A stretch of 35,391 nucleotides of DNA, taken from assembly GCA_029864185.1 (NCBI GenBank), contig JAOTTY010000006.1, positions 1 to 35,391 of the forward strand, written 5' to 3'. Positions 10,702 to 20,512 of the stretch are shown here, piece by piece. The notes under the pieces were generated by a model. It saw nothing but the letters and a program-made list of their open reading frames with translations, was not told where the DNA came from and ran no database searches. The position numbers were made by a program, and so were the translations under genes. Source of the DNA: Gammaproteobacteria bacterium. GTDB lineage: Bacteria > Pseudomonadota > Gammaproteobacteria > GCA-001735895. Within the stretch, counting starts at the first letter, position 1, and each line of letters opens with the position of its first letter.

Positions 10702-11142
10702 TTGGAACTTGATATCAGCAAGGTGATGGAACTCTTGCCACACCGCTATCCATTTCTGCTTATCGATCGGGTTGCCGAGATCGAGCGCGGCCAGAGCCTG
10801 TCGGCAATCAAGAACGTCAGCATCAACGAGCCTTTTTTTCAGGGTCATTTCCCGGGACAGCCGATTATGCCCGGCGTCCTGGTGCTGGAGGCGATGGCGC
10901 AGGCCACGGGGCTGCTGGCGTTCACCGAAATGGGGGATGAGCATAAATCCAAGCTATACCTGCTGGTCGGCATCGACAAGGCCCGGTTCAGGGGTAAGGT
11001 AGTTCCCGGGGATCAGCTGTTGCTGTCAATCTCGCTAAAGCGCAATATGCGGGGAATCGGGATATATCAATGCGAGGCGCACGTGGATGGCGAACTAGTC
11101 GCAGAGGCGGAGATGATGTGCTCGGCGCAGGAGCGCCGTTAA
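10702..11142 (+). CDS. fabZ: 3-hydroxyacyl-ACP dehydratase FabZ
   Basis: [14 protein letters not shown] and [23 protein letters not shown] motifs; TTG start. Confidence 0.97.
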   Translation: MELDISKVMELLPHRYPFLLIDRVAEIERGQSLSAIKNVSINEPFFQGHFPGQPIMPGVLVLEAMAQATGLLAFTEMGDEHKSKLYLLVGIDKARFRGKVVPGDQLLLSISLKRNMRGIGIYQCEAHVDGELVAEAEMMCSAQERR

Positions 11143-11912
11143 TGATCCATTCGTCCGCTATCGTTGACCCCGGCGCCAAGCTGGCTGCCGATGTCGAGGT
11201 TGGCCCGTATAGCGTTATCGGGGCGGGTGTCGAAATCGGGGCGGGAACGATAATCGGGCCTCATGTCGTGATTATGGGGCCGAGCAAAATTGGTCGCGAG
11301 AACCGGATTTTTCAATTTGCGTCGATTGGCGATGCGCCGCAGGACAAGAAATACCAGGGAGAGCCGACATCGCTTGAGCTTGGCGATCGTAACGTGATTC
11401 GTGAATATGTAACGCTCAACCGCGGGACGGACGAGGGTAACGGTAAAACCACGATCGGCGACGACAACCTGTTTATGGCCTACAGTCACGTGGCGCACGA
11501 CTGCAGGGTCGGAAATCATACGGTATTCGCCAACGCTGCCTCGTTATCGGGACATGTCGAGGTCGGCGACTACGTGATTCTTGGCGGGTTTACCTCGGTA
11601 CACCAGTTTACCCAGATCGGCAGTCGGGCTTTCTGCGGCCTCGGCTCGGTCGTGACCCAGGATATCCCGCCCTTCTCCACCGCCGCCGGAAACCGTGCCC
11701 GCGTGGTCGGCATCAACAAGGAGGGTTTAAGGCGCAGGGGATTTTCGGCAGATTTGATTCGTGCACTACACAAATCCTTCCGGGAGCTACTAAAATCAAA
11801 GGCCTCCAGGCAGGATGCATTTGAAAACCTTCGGCCTTTGTGCGAGAAATACCCTGAGGTAGAAGAATTTGTCAATTTCGTCAGGAACAGTAAACGGGGG
11901 ATAGCCAGTTAG
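11142..11912 (+). CDS. lpxA: Acyl-ACP--UDP-N-acetylglucosamine O-acyltransferase
   Basis: IHSSAIVDPGAKL hexapeptide helix, FQFASIGDAPQDKKYQGE motif; start overlaps fabZ stop. Confidence 0.97.
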   Translation: MIHSSAIVDPGAKLAADVEVGPYSVIGAGVEIGAGTIIGPHVVIMGPSKIGRENRIFQFASIGDAPQDKKYQGEPTSLELGDRNVIREYVTLNRGTDEGNGKTTIGDDNLFMAYSHVAHDCRVGNHTVFANAASLSGHVEVGDYVILGGFTSVHQFTQIGSRAFCGLGSVVTQDIPPFSTAAGNRARVVGINKEGLRRRGFSADLIRALHKSFRELLKSKASRQDAFENLRPLCEKYPEVEEFVNFVRNSKRGIAS

Positions 11913-11978
11913 CCAGCTTTAAACAGATCCTGATCAATTGTAGGAGGCTAATCGAAGCGACCGGCTGAAGAACACTTT

Positions 11979-14900
11979 ATGAAAGCGCAGAAGAATTTCC
12001 ACGGCTTAATTTGCGCACTCTTTCTGACCGCTATTATCGGTCAGGCACAAGCCCTTGAAATCCTGCATTTTATCGAAGCAAAAGACTATTCCCCGATCAT
12101 GGAGGAGGCCAGGGGCTTAAAAATTACCGATGATGGAGTGGTTTACGTCACCAGCGAAGAACGAGGGACGCTGCTGAAAATTGTCGACGGAAACATCGAG
12201 GCAAGCAGTCTCTATCCTTCGGTCTTCAGGAACTCCAGTCTTGGAGGGATCGACCTTATGCCAGACGGCAACCTTGTTGTCGTAAACGAAGGTTCAGGTC
12301 AGGTCGGAATACTCGATACTAATTTAGCGTTACGAGCATTGTTTTCGCAATCCGGAAGATCGCCCGGAGAGCTGAATGATCCTGGACCGGTTGCTGCTTC
12401 ATTCAACAGGAAAATCTACGTCGGCGATGTCAATAATAAGCGGATTAGCGTGTTTAACAATCAGGGCCTTTATCTCAACAGTATAGGTAAGAATGGCGAT
12501 AGCGACACCGATTTGCTAAGACCCACGCATATCAGTGTCGACGCCGAGGAAAATATCTATGTTCTCGAAGGCCCGACACGAATATCGATTTACAACTTCC
12601 AGGGAGATTTGATCGAGCGCATTTCGGCACAGGATTTAAAGGCCTTTCTTGGAGAGGTACCCGAATTTACCGCGATGACGACAGATCTGCGTGGCAATCT
12701 GTATCTGGGTGATGACGTCGGTAAACGGATAGCATTTTTCGACTGGCGAAAACGCGAGCTGCTTGGACAGTTCGGAGGGCTGGGAAAATCCCGTGCACGC
12801 TACCTGGAAATTAGCCATCTCTCGGTAAACGCCGGGGGTCAACTCGCAGTCCTGGACAGCAGGAACAGGAAAGTCGAGGTTTTACAGCTCGAGCATGCCG
12901 TCTATGCAAATCCCGTGGCGATCGATCTGCTGGAGATTGGCGCGATTATCGATGCGCCCTGCGATGCCCTGGCCGCCTTTGTCGACAACAGAACCCTCTG
13001 TATCAGGCCCGACGACCAGGGCGTCGTATTACTGCGACCAGATGGTAGTGAGATTGGGAAATTTGCCGAGGAGGCCAAACAACCTCAAGCGATATATATC
13101 GGCGCCCAATCGGTTGCGATACTGGATAAAAACAGGCTGCATGCTTATACGCATGACGGCAAGCATCTTTTTTCTATCGGGCGCTTCGGAACTTCGGATG
13201 GTGGATTTCAGTACCCCAGCGACGTTTTCATACGGTACGGTAAGTATTACGTAACCGACAAGGGCAACAACCGCGTCCAGGTATTCTCGAATGATGGGCA
13301 ATTTCTGGAGGAGATAAATCAGCAAGAAGATGGTGAGCAACTGTTTGTCGAGGTCGGTCCTATTGCAGTAGATAGCGAGGAGAACCTGTACATCGCCGAT
13401 ACTGGTGCCGGAGGGGTGATCCAGGTTGTCAGCAAGGATCGCAAGAAAATCACTTCGCTAGGCATAGAGGGTAAATCGCTGCACAATTTCACCCGCTTCT
13501 ATGGGCTGGATATCGATCAACAGGACCGGCTCTACGTGCTGGCGGCCTCGGCGTTCAACGATTTCGGGGTTACCATATTCAGGAACTTCAAGCCCTATCG
13601 GTCTTTCGGGGCCGGGGGCAGCAACGATACCCTCGCGTATTTCGAAGAAGCGACTTCGATTTCGGTATCATCCGATTCGAAGAACAGCATTTATGTCAAC
13701 GACAGCGAACGACACAAGTATTTTCGATTCGATCTCCTGGAGTATCCTGACTCGGCTTTTGGCCTGAACATCAGCGCCAACAGACGGGCGCTCAACCTGG
13801 CATGGAGCAGCAGTAAATCGCCGTTGATCGTGAAATACGAAATCGAGGCAGCTTTATCGAGGGATGGGCCTTACGAATTTTTGGCGAGCAGTACCGAACT
13901 CGAGCGTAAACTATCGGTCGAGGCGGCCGGTAACTACACCTGGTTCAGGGTTGTATCCGTTAGCGACCACGGCTTGCGGGGAACACCCTCGGCACCGAAA
14001 CAGAATCATTTCCAAACGATTGTCGGTCTCTACGCACAAGACGAATTCGCCGAAACCGTGCGGCTGGCTGAAAAGATGCTCAAAATCGAACCGGATAACG
14101 CCGATGCCAGGGATTTGTTCGCGATGAGTCTTTATCGGCTCAAGGATTATACGCGCGCTATCGGCGAGTTCCGGCAATTGGAAGCCGTGAAATCCTATCG
14201 CGACAAGGCGATTCGCTACCAGGTTCGGGCGCATTATGAACTTGGGCAATACCTCGAGGCCAGAGCGTTAATCGACGAACTGCTGGAGCAGGAGCCCGTC
14301 GATGTCGAGCCCTATCTTATATGTACCCGATTAAGCCTGAACCTTGCCGATGCGCTTGGTGCGGTTGCCTGCGCCGAGGACGGCCTCGCCAGGCATCCCG
14401 AAAATATCGAGTTAAGTTATCTTCTGGGTCTGTCCTATATCGAGGCGGGTATTGTCGAAGATGGTTTATCCACATACCAGGCTATAGTCAAGCGCAACCC
14501 GGATAATCATGCAATCAGGCTCAGGATTGCACAGGATCTGTACAATCTGGGCAGGTATGAGACGGCGCTCGGACACTTTGCGGCGGTTGCTGCCGCGCAA
14601 TCGGATTCGGGTGCCGCCGCCGTCGGCAAGGCACGCTCGTTGCTGCGCCTTAATCGTGATGAGGAAGCAAAGACGGTAGCCGTCAAATTGTCCGGCAGCA
14701 AGGAAACCAGGAGTGAGGGTTATTACCTGCTGGGTAAAATTGCCGCCAAGCAGGGAAGGCATAAGGAGGCGGTTTTGCGACTCACGCGGGCCTGCAACGA
14801 CAGTCCAGAAGTAATCGACGCGTGGCTATCCCTGGCCGGTGCCTATGTCGAATTAAACCAGCCTGAACAGGCCGTAAAAGCCCTGGCACAGGGCATTGTG

Positions 14901-16943
14901 CATAATCCCGACATTGTTGAACTTCACGCGCTCGCGGGCAAGCTCGAGTTTGAACGTGAGCAGTACCAGGAAGCCAATATTTACCTGAACAAAGCCGTTG
15001 CCCTGAATCCGCAGGCGCTGCAGGAGCAAAAACTTTATGCGCGCAGCCTGTTTGCCACTCAAAATTATCGTTCCGCCGCAATTCATGCCGAGGCTGCATC
15101 AAGAATTTCGCCCGAGGATATCGACGTACTGGTGCTGCAGGCAGATATTGCCAATCAGCAGGGCAAAATCGGGTCTGCTATCGAATCGCTCAAGACCGCT
15201 ATCAACCTGAACTCCGCGTCCCCTGAGTTACAGTTCCGGATCGGGCGGATATACCAGGAGGCAAATCTGTTCGACGCGGCTCAGCAGCACCTCGAGCAGG
15301 CGGCCGCGATCCGGCCGGACTGGGCGGAACCACACGTTGCGTTGGGCAAACTCTACACCAAGCGGCGCATGTTCGATGCCGCGGTTAAGGAATATGAAAA
15401 GGCGGTCGAACTTGAGCCATCGGAGCGGAATCGGGCTATCCTGAATGTTGCGTTTGCCGAACATAAGAAATCGCTCGAATTCAAGAATAATGCTCCGCAA
15501 TTGTTGCTTTCGGACCTGAAATTACAGACGGTCTTCTCGGCGGCGTATAAACAATACCAGAACCGGCCGATTGGCAGTGTCAAATTGCAGAATGTCAGCG
15601 CTACGGATTACGGGAATTTGAAACTATCTTTTCAGATCAAGGAGTTCATGGATTTTCCGACCTCGATCGATATTGCAGACATCAAGGGCAAGGAATCCCG
15701 GGAATTCCCGATCAAGGCCACATTCAACAATAAAATTCTCGACGTGGACGAAGACACCGGGGTTCAGGTTGAAGTCAGGTTGAGCTATCAGCGCGATGGG
15801 CAAAAAGATGACATTACACTCACCCAGCCGATGACGATTTATGGAAAGAATGCGATGGTCTGGAAGGATGCAGAAATGATCGGTTCATTCGTTACGCCGA
15901 AAGATGACATGCTCAGAAACTACGTCCGTCAGGTCGTGAATACCTATCAACCCGATCCCGGGCCACTAAACCAGAAGCTTGTCGCCGCGATGGTCTATTT
16001 CAGCAGTCTCAGCGCATCCGGAACAAATTACATTGTCGATCCCAATACCCCGTTTTCCGAGCTTCGTGACGATCAGGTCGACTATGTCCAGTTTCCGCGT
16101 GAAACGCTACAGCTCAAAAGCGGGGATTGCGATGACTTGTCGGTGTTGATTAGCGCCGGGCTTGAGAACCTGGGAATCAAGACCGCATTCATCGAGATTC
16201 CCGGGCATCTGTTCCTGATGTTCGATACCGGTCTAGCCGAGCACGAAGCGGACCTGATAAGCCAGGACAGCAGCCTGTTGGCGGTAAAGGATGGAACCGT
16301 CTGGATACCGCTGGAGGCCACAATGGTAAATACCAGCTTCAACGAGGCCTGGGCCGAGGGTGCGCGCAAGTATCAGGCTGCGCTGCGCGCCAGCGAACTC
16401 GCGATAATCGACCTGAACCAGGCCTGGCAAAAATATCAACCGGTTACGCTGCGCAAGGCGAATTACCCGATCGAGCTGCCGGATAAGCATCGTACCGAAA
16501 ATCTTGTCCGACAGGCACAAAATCTGCTGTTGCAAAGGAGTATCGATCGTCTATTATTGCCTTATCAGGCAATGGTTGATAATAATCCGGATAATTCCGC
16601 TGCGCGGCTGCAGATTGCGATTCTCCTGGCACGTTACGGGCTCTATGAAAAGGCGGAGTTAGCTTTTGAAGCGCTGGATGAACTGACACCCAATAATAGT
16701 GCAGTTAACAGTAATCGTGGTAATCTTTACTTTTTACAGGAGGATTATCCGAAGGCGATCGAGTATTATACGCGTGCCGCCGAACTCGATGATGCGGATG
16801 GTGGCATCTGGATAAATTTGTCGATGGCGCAGTACAAGTCGGGTGATCTGGATGCGGCCAGGACCAGTTACCGACAGGCGCTGGGGTTAGATTCCAGCCT
16901 TGCAAAGGTGTATGATGCCTACAGTAAACTATTAAGCCAATAG
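11979..16943 (+). CDS. Very large predicted exported multidomain protein: NHL/6-bladed propeller-like, FnIII-like, TPR array, transglutaminase-like core, C-terminal TPRs
   Basis: Signal peptide (FHGLICALFLTAIIGQAQA); recurring NHL-like strings (YVTDKGNNRVQVFSNDGQF, KIYVGDVNNKRISVFNNQG); many TPR-like units; KSGDCDDLSVLISAGLENLGIKTAFIEIPGHLFLMFDTG resembles a transglutaminase-like Cys...His...Asp core. Domain calls by eye. Confidence 0.85.
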   Translation: MKAQKNFHGLICALFLTAIIGQAQALEILHFIEAKDYSPIMEEARGLKITDDGVVYVTSEERGTLLKIVDGNIEASSLYPSVFRNSSLGGIDLMPDGNLVVVNEGSGQVGILDTNLALRALFSQSGRSPGELNDPGPVAASFNRKIYVGDVNNKRISVFNNQGLYLNSIGKNGDSDTDLLRPTHISVDAEENIYVLEGPTRISIYNFQGDLIERISAQDLKAFLGEVPEFTAMTTDLRGNLYLGDDVGKRIAFFDWRKRELLGQFGGLGKSRARYLEISHLSVNAGGQLAVLDSRNRKVEVLQLEHAVYANPVAIDLLEIGAIIDAPCDALAAFVDNRTLCIRPDDQGVVLLRPDGSEIGKFAEEAKQPQAIYIGAQSVAILDKNRLHAYTHDGKHLFSIGRFGTSDGGFQYPSDVFIRYGKYYVTDKGNNRVQVFSNDGQFLEEINQQEDGEQLFVEVGPIAVDSEENLYIADTGAGGVIQVVSKDRKKITSLGIEGKSLHNFTRFYGLDIDQQDRLYVLAASAFNDFGVTIFRNFKPYRSFGAGGSNDTLAYFEEATSISVSSDSKNSIYVNDSERHKYFRFDLLEYPDSAFGLNISANRRALNLAWSSSKSPLIVKYEIEAALSRDGPYEFLASSTELERKLSVEAAGNYTWFRVVSVSDHGLRGTPSAPKQNHFQTIVGLYAQDEFAETVRLAEKMLKIEPDNADARDLFAMSLYRLKDYTRAIGEFRQLEAVKSYRDKAIRYQVRAHYELGQYLEARALIDELLEQEPVDVEPYLICTRLSLNLADALGAVACAEDGLARHPENIELSYLLGLSYIEAGIVEDGLSTYQAIVKRNPDNHAIRLRIAQDLYNLGRYETALGHFAAVAAAQSDSGAAAVGKARSLLRLNRDEEAKTVAVKLSGSKETRSEGYYLLGKIAAKQGRHKEAVLRLTRACNDSPEVIDAWLSLAGAYVELNQPEQAVKALAQGIVHNPDIVELHALAGKLEFEREQYQEANIYLNKAVALNPQALQEQKLYARSLFATQNYRSAAIHAEAASRISPEDIDVLVLQADIANQQGKIGSAIESLKTAINLNSASPELQFRIGRIYQEANLFDAAQQHLEQAAAIRPDWAEPHVALGKLYTKRRMFDAAVKEYEKAVELEPSERNRAILNVAFAEHKKSLEFKNNAPQLLLSDLKLQTVFSAAYKQYQNRPIGSVKLQNVSATDYGNLKLSFQIKEFMDFPTSIDIADIKGKESREFPIKATFNNKILDVDEDTGVQVEVRLSYQRDGQKDDITLTQPMTIYGKNAMVWKDAEMIGSFVTPKDDMLRNYVRQVVNTYQPDPGPLNQKLVAAMVYFSSLSASGTNYIVDPNTPFSELRDDQVDYVQFPRETLQLKSGDCDDLSVLISAGLENLGIKTAFIEIPGHLFLMFDTGLAEHEADLISQDSSLLAVKDGTVWIPLEATMVNTSFNEAWAEGARKYQAALRASELAIIDLNQAWQKYQPVTLRKANYPIELPDKHRTENLVRQAQNLLLQRSIDRLLLPYQAMVDNNPDNSAARLQIAILLARYGLYEKAELAFEALDELTPNNSAVNSNRGNLYFLQEDYPKAIEYYTRAAELDDADGGIWINLSMAQYKSGDLDAARTSYRQALGLDSSLAKVYDAYSKLLSQ

Positions 16944-16956
16944 GCGCTCGAATTCT

Positions 16957-17499
16957 ATGAAAAAAATATTCATTATTCTGTATTGTGTTAGCGCGATAAC
17001 CCTGCTGCCGTCAGTATATGCCGACGATAAGACCAGTTTTGTCGAAGGCAGTTCGCATAACGTTTTCACCGGCCTGTTCAGATCCGTATGGGCGCATCTC
17101 AAGTCCTATAATCCGGCTAAAAAGGAATCTGCCAGGTCAGAGATTCTCTATTCCGCCGGAATTCGGGGGGCTGAATCCACCGATACTTTGCTCCGCCCAT
17201 ACTGGAAAGACGATTTGTCCCGGGATCAGCAGTTTCAGAGCGAACTACACGAGTTCAGTCTGGCCCAGACCAGGCTAGACCGGGGTGAACTGGAAGCAGC
17301 GGTCAATTCGTTCGATCATTTCCTCCAGGCATTCGAGCAGAGCAGCTTGCGTCCCAATGCGCTTTTTGGCAAGGGCATCAGCCTTGCGGGGATCGGAAAA
17401 ACCGAACAATCGATCATTACCATCAAGCAGTTTATCGAGGAAAATCCAAGGCATCCACTGACAAGAGATGCCAGGCTGGTAATCGACGAACTCCAGTAG
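16957..17499 (+). CDS. Exported TPR-like protein, probable operon partner of the preceding gene
   Basis: Signal peptide (MKKIFIILYCVSAITLLPSVYA); C-terminal TPR-like helices (RGELEAAVNSFDHFLQAFEQSSLRPNALFGKGISLAGIGKTEQSI); 13-nt gap from the upstream gene. Confidence 0.75.
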   Translation: MKKIFIILYCVSAITLLPSVYADDKTSFVEGSSHNVFTGLFRSVWAHLKSYNPAKKESARSEILYSAGIRGAESTDTLLRPYWKDDLSRDQQFQSELHEFSLAQTRLDRGELEAAVNSFDHFLQAFEQSSLRPNALFGKGISLAGIGKTEQSIITIKQFIEENPRHPLTRDARLVIDELQ

Positions 17500-17558
17500 T
17501 CTGGCTTTTGCCAGGTCCGCGGCAATCCCGGCGCGGTCGCATTTCCGTCTGCAGTTTC

Positions 17559-17601
17559 GGGGACACAATACTCGTTTCAAAGAATCGAGTATTGTGTCCC
17601 C
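17559..17601. repeat. Perfect 16-bp inverted repeat, REP-like palindrome
   Basis: GGGGACACAATACTCG - tttcaaagaat - CGAGTATTGTGTCCCC, intergenic before tsaB. Confidence 0.9.
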
Positions 17602-17625
17602 CTGATTCCCCGATATTATAGCGGC

Positions 17626-18291
17626 GTGAACATTCTCGCCATCGACACCTCTACCGAGGCCTGCTCGGCCGCGCTACTGCGGGACGACGGCGCCGTGTTC
17701 GGCGAGTACGCGGTCGCGCCACGTCAGCACACCACGCTATTGCCGGCGATGATGGACGGCGTGCTGCAGGCCTCCGGGCTCGATAAAAGCGCTATTACCC
17801 ATTGCGCCTTCGCCAACGGGCCGGGTGCGTTTACCGGAATTCGAATCGCCGCCGCGCAGGCCCAGGGCATCGGTATCGCGCTTAATATTCCACTGTTGCC
17901 GATATCGACGCTCGCGGTGCTGGCACAGACCGGTTTTGATTGCCTCGATTGTCGCCGCATCCTGACCGCGCTCGATGCGCGCATGGGTGAAATCTACTGG
18001 GCGACCTACCAGCGTGACGAAAACGGCCATGCACGGCTGGTCGGCGTCGAACGGCTCGGCGCGGCGAACGAAATCGACATTGCCGACGATGTCGACTGCG
18101 GCATCGGACATGGCTGGAGCGACGAGTTGCGAGACAGGGTCGGTTTCGAGATCGACGCGGGGCTTTTGCCCGATGCCAGGGCGCTATTAAAGCTCGCCGA
18201 GTCCTCCGCCAGACTGGGTCTCGGGGTCGCCGCCGGCGCCGTCGGAATCAATTACCTGCGCAACCGGGTTGCCGAGAAAGCGAAACTTTGA
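17626..18291 (+). CDS. tsaB: tRNA threonylcarbamoyladenosine biosynthesis protein TsaB
   Basis: ILAIDTSTEACSAAL, FANGPGAFTGIRIAAAQAQGIG motifs. Confidence 0.95.
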   Translation: MNILAIDTSTEACSAALLRDDGAVFGEYAVAPRQHTTLLPAMMDGVLQASGLDKSAITHCAFANGPGAFTGIRIAAAQAQGIGIALNIPLLPISTLAVLAQTGFDCLDCRRILTALDARMGEIYWATYQRDENGHARLVGVERLGAANEIDIADDVDCGIGHGWSDELRDRVGFEIDAGLLPDARALLKLAESSARLGLGVAAGAVGINYLRNRVAEKAKL

Positions 18292-19310
18292 AGCCCGTCG
18301 ACCCGGTTTATCCCTACGGGCCGGCCTGCGCCAAAGGCGTGATCAAATCCAGCCCAGCGGACTTCGTGGTAATCGAGGAGCTCGGGTTCGAACCGTCTGG
18401 GGAAGGGGAGCACCTGTTGCTGCAGGTGGAAAAGACAGGAATGACGACGGCGGACCTGATCAGGCGGATCGCGACTGACTACTCGATGCATCCACGCAAT
18501 ATCGGTTACTGCGGGCTCAAGGACAGGAATGCCGTAACCACGCAATGGCTCAGCCTGCACCTGCCGGGCCGCGAGGTAAATGTAATCGATCCGGCGGACG
18601 ACGCTTACCGGGTGCTGCGTGCGTCAAGGCACCGCGCCAAGCTGCGTCGCGGCACCCATAAGGCCAACTCGTTTCATCTGCGAATACGCGGCCTCGGCGA
18701 GTGCAACGACAACTGCCTGCGCCAGCTCGACGCGATTCAGAGCCAGGGAATGGCCAACTATTACGGTCGGCAGCGCTTCGGGCGCGGGCAGGACAACCTG
18801 GAGCAGGCGCTTGCGCAATTATCCGCTACCAGGGTGAAACCGATGCGCAGGAGCATGTTGATCTCGTCGTTACGCAGTCACCTTTTCAACAGCGTACTAG
18901 CGCGGCGCATATCCCAGGACTGCTGGCAGCGACCCCTGGCGGGCGATGTATTCATGTTGCGCGGATCCCGCTCGATCTTCAGCACAGCCCTCGACGCAGC
19001 CCTGCAGCGGCGTTACGCGGAGCTGGACATTTCCAGCACCGCGAGCCTCTATGGCAGTGGCAAGAGTCTGTTGAGCGGCGAGGCGCTGCAGCTCGAGCGG
19101 CGGGTATTCGACGAAAACGACGCAATCACCGCATGCCTGGACCGGCACGGCGCCAGGCTGCAGATGAGGGCGCTGCGGGTGCCGGTGGAGGACCTGGATT
19201 ACGAATTCGACAAGGTCCGCAGGCTGCTCGAACTGAGGCTGCGCTTACCCGCGGGCAGTTACGCGACGGTCCTGCTAGAGCATTTCATGCATGCGGTCGA
19301 GACTGGCTAG
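18288..19310 (+). CDS. truD: tRNA pseudouridine(13) synthase TruD
   Basis: GYCGLKDRNAVTTQWLS, NYYGRQRFG motifs; TTG start overlapping tsaB stop. Confidence 0.94.
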   Translation: MKPVDPVYPYGPACAKGVIKSSPADFVVIEELGFEPSGEGEHLLLQVEKTGMTTADLIRRIATDYSMHPRNIGYCGLKDRNAVTTQWLSLHLPGREVNVIDPADDAYRVLRASRHRAKLRRGTHKANSFHLRIRGLGECNDNCLRQLDAIQSQGMANYYGRQRFGRGQDNLEQALAQLSATRVKPMRRSMLISSLRSHLFNSVLARRISQDCWQRPLAGDVFMLRGSRSIFSTALDAALQRRYAELDISSTASLYGSGKSLLSGEALQLERRVFDENDAITACLDRHGARLQMRALRVPVEDLDYEFDKVRRLLELRLRLPAGSYATVLLEHFMHAVETG

Positions 19311-19950
19311 CGGATTTCTGATAGACGCAAAACAGGCCCTCGGGAGGCGCATCCCGGTAGAAGCTGTCCATTTCGCGTTCCAGGCAACGGGCGACGCCGT
19401 GGTCGACCAGCTGCTCGAACTTGGTGCGGAATCCCAGCGCTTCCCAAAGGTCCTCGTGCACGGTGCAGGCGAGGATACCGCCCGGTTTCAGAATCCTGAA
19501 GATCTCGTCCAGCGGTTGCGGGCCGACGTGCCCATGCGTAAATGTTCCCGAGGAAATAACGCCGTCGTAGCTGGCGTCGTCCCGTTCCAGTGGCTGGTTG
19601 AGGTCGCCTACCAGCAGTTCGCGGTAGATGCCTCGCTGCCCGGCGACGCGGACCATTTCCGGGGACAGATCGATACCGTCGAGATTGGCATAACCCTTTT
19701 GCGCGAGGTATACGCAGGTCAGACCGGTACCGCAGCCGATATCGAGCACCGTCGCATCGGTCGACGGCAGGTGCGTGCTGAGTCGCCGCGCGATGCTGGT
19801 CGGCGAGGTGTAGCCGAGTTCGTCGAGCATCTGGTGATCGTAGTCCTCCGCCCACTTGCGGTAGAACTCGACTGTGCTGGCCTCGTCTTCGAGGTGATAA
19901 GCCGCATCGACGAATTCGCTGGGTCCTTTCGGATCAGGCATGATGCGCAC
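19285..19950 (-). CDS. Class I SAM-dependent methyltransferase
   Basis: VLDIGCGTGLTCVYLAQKG and DGIDLSPEMVRVA motifs; 3' end overlaps truD 3' end convergently. Confidence 0.9.
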   Translation of the reverse strand: MRIMPDPKGPSEFVDAAYHLEDEASTVEFYRKWAEDYDHQMLDELGYTSPTSIARRLSTHLPSTDATVLDIGCGTGLTCVYLAQKGYANLDGIDLSPEMVRVAGQRGIYRELLVGDLNQPLERDDASYDGVISSGTFTHGHVGPQPLDEIFRILKPGGILACTVHEDLWEALGFRTKFEQLVDHGVARCLEREMDSFYRDAPPEGLFCVYQKSASQSRPHA

Positions 19951-19953
19951 CCG

Positions 19954-20436
19954 CTAGAGGCTGTTCAGCATCGTTTCCGCGTCGCTGACCTTGAATTCCT
20001 TCGGCGCCTCGATGTTGAGCTGTTCGACCACGCCATCGTTGACGACCATCGAATAGCGCTGCGAGCGGATACCCATGCCTGTTGCGTCGCGGTCATCCTC
20101 CAGGCCAACGGCGCGGGTAAAGTGCGCGCTGCCGTCGGCGATCATCATGACCCGGTCGTCTACGTTCTGCTGCTGACCCCAGGCGTCCATGACGTGGGCG
20201 TCATTGACCGAAAGGCAGACTATTCGGTTTATACCCTTTTCGAAAAGCTTATCCGAATTAATTACGTAGCCGGGAAGATGTGCTGCCGAACAGGTTGGGG
20301 TAAAAGCACCGGGAAGCGCAAACAGCGCCACTTTCTTGCCGGCGAAAAGCTCGCTGGTATTAATCGTTTGTACACCTTCCTCAGTCTTGTATTGCACATC
20401 AATAGCAGGTAGTTTGTCGCCAACCTTTATCGTCAT
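19954..20436 (-). CDS. Peroxiredoxin (Prx5-like redoxin)
   Basis: FALPGAFTPTCSAAHLPGY peroxidatic motif; about 160 aa. Confidence 0.93.
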   Translation of the reverse strand: MTIKVGDKLPAIDVQYKTEEGVQTINTSELFAGKKVALFALPGAFTPTCSAAHLPGYVINSDKLFEKGINRIVCLSVNDAHVMDAWGQQQNVDDRVMMIADGSAHFTRAVGLEDDRDATGMGIRSQRYSMVVNDGVVEQLNIEAPKEFKVSDAETMLNSL

Positions 20437-20512
20437 AACCGTGTCCTTGAAATATGTTTCGAAGCGCCGATACTACAACGATTCAGCCATTTCCCCAAAG
20501 TTTTAGGTAATC

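Noticed and set aside
19291-20412. 373-aa plus-strand ORF spanning two genes
   Set aside because: Antisense to both the methyltransferase and peroxiredoxin, each with diagnostic motifs; low-complexity shadow translation.
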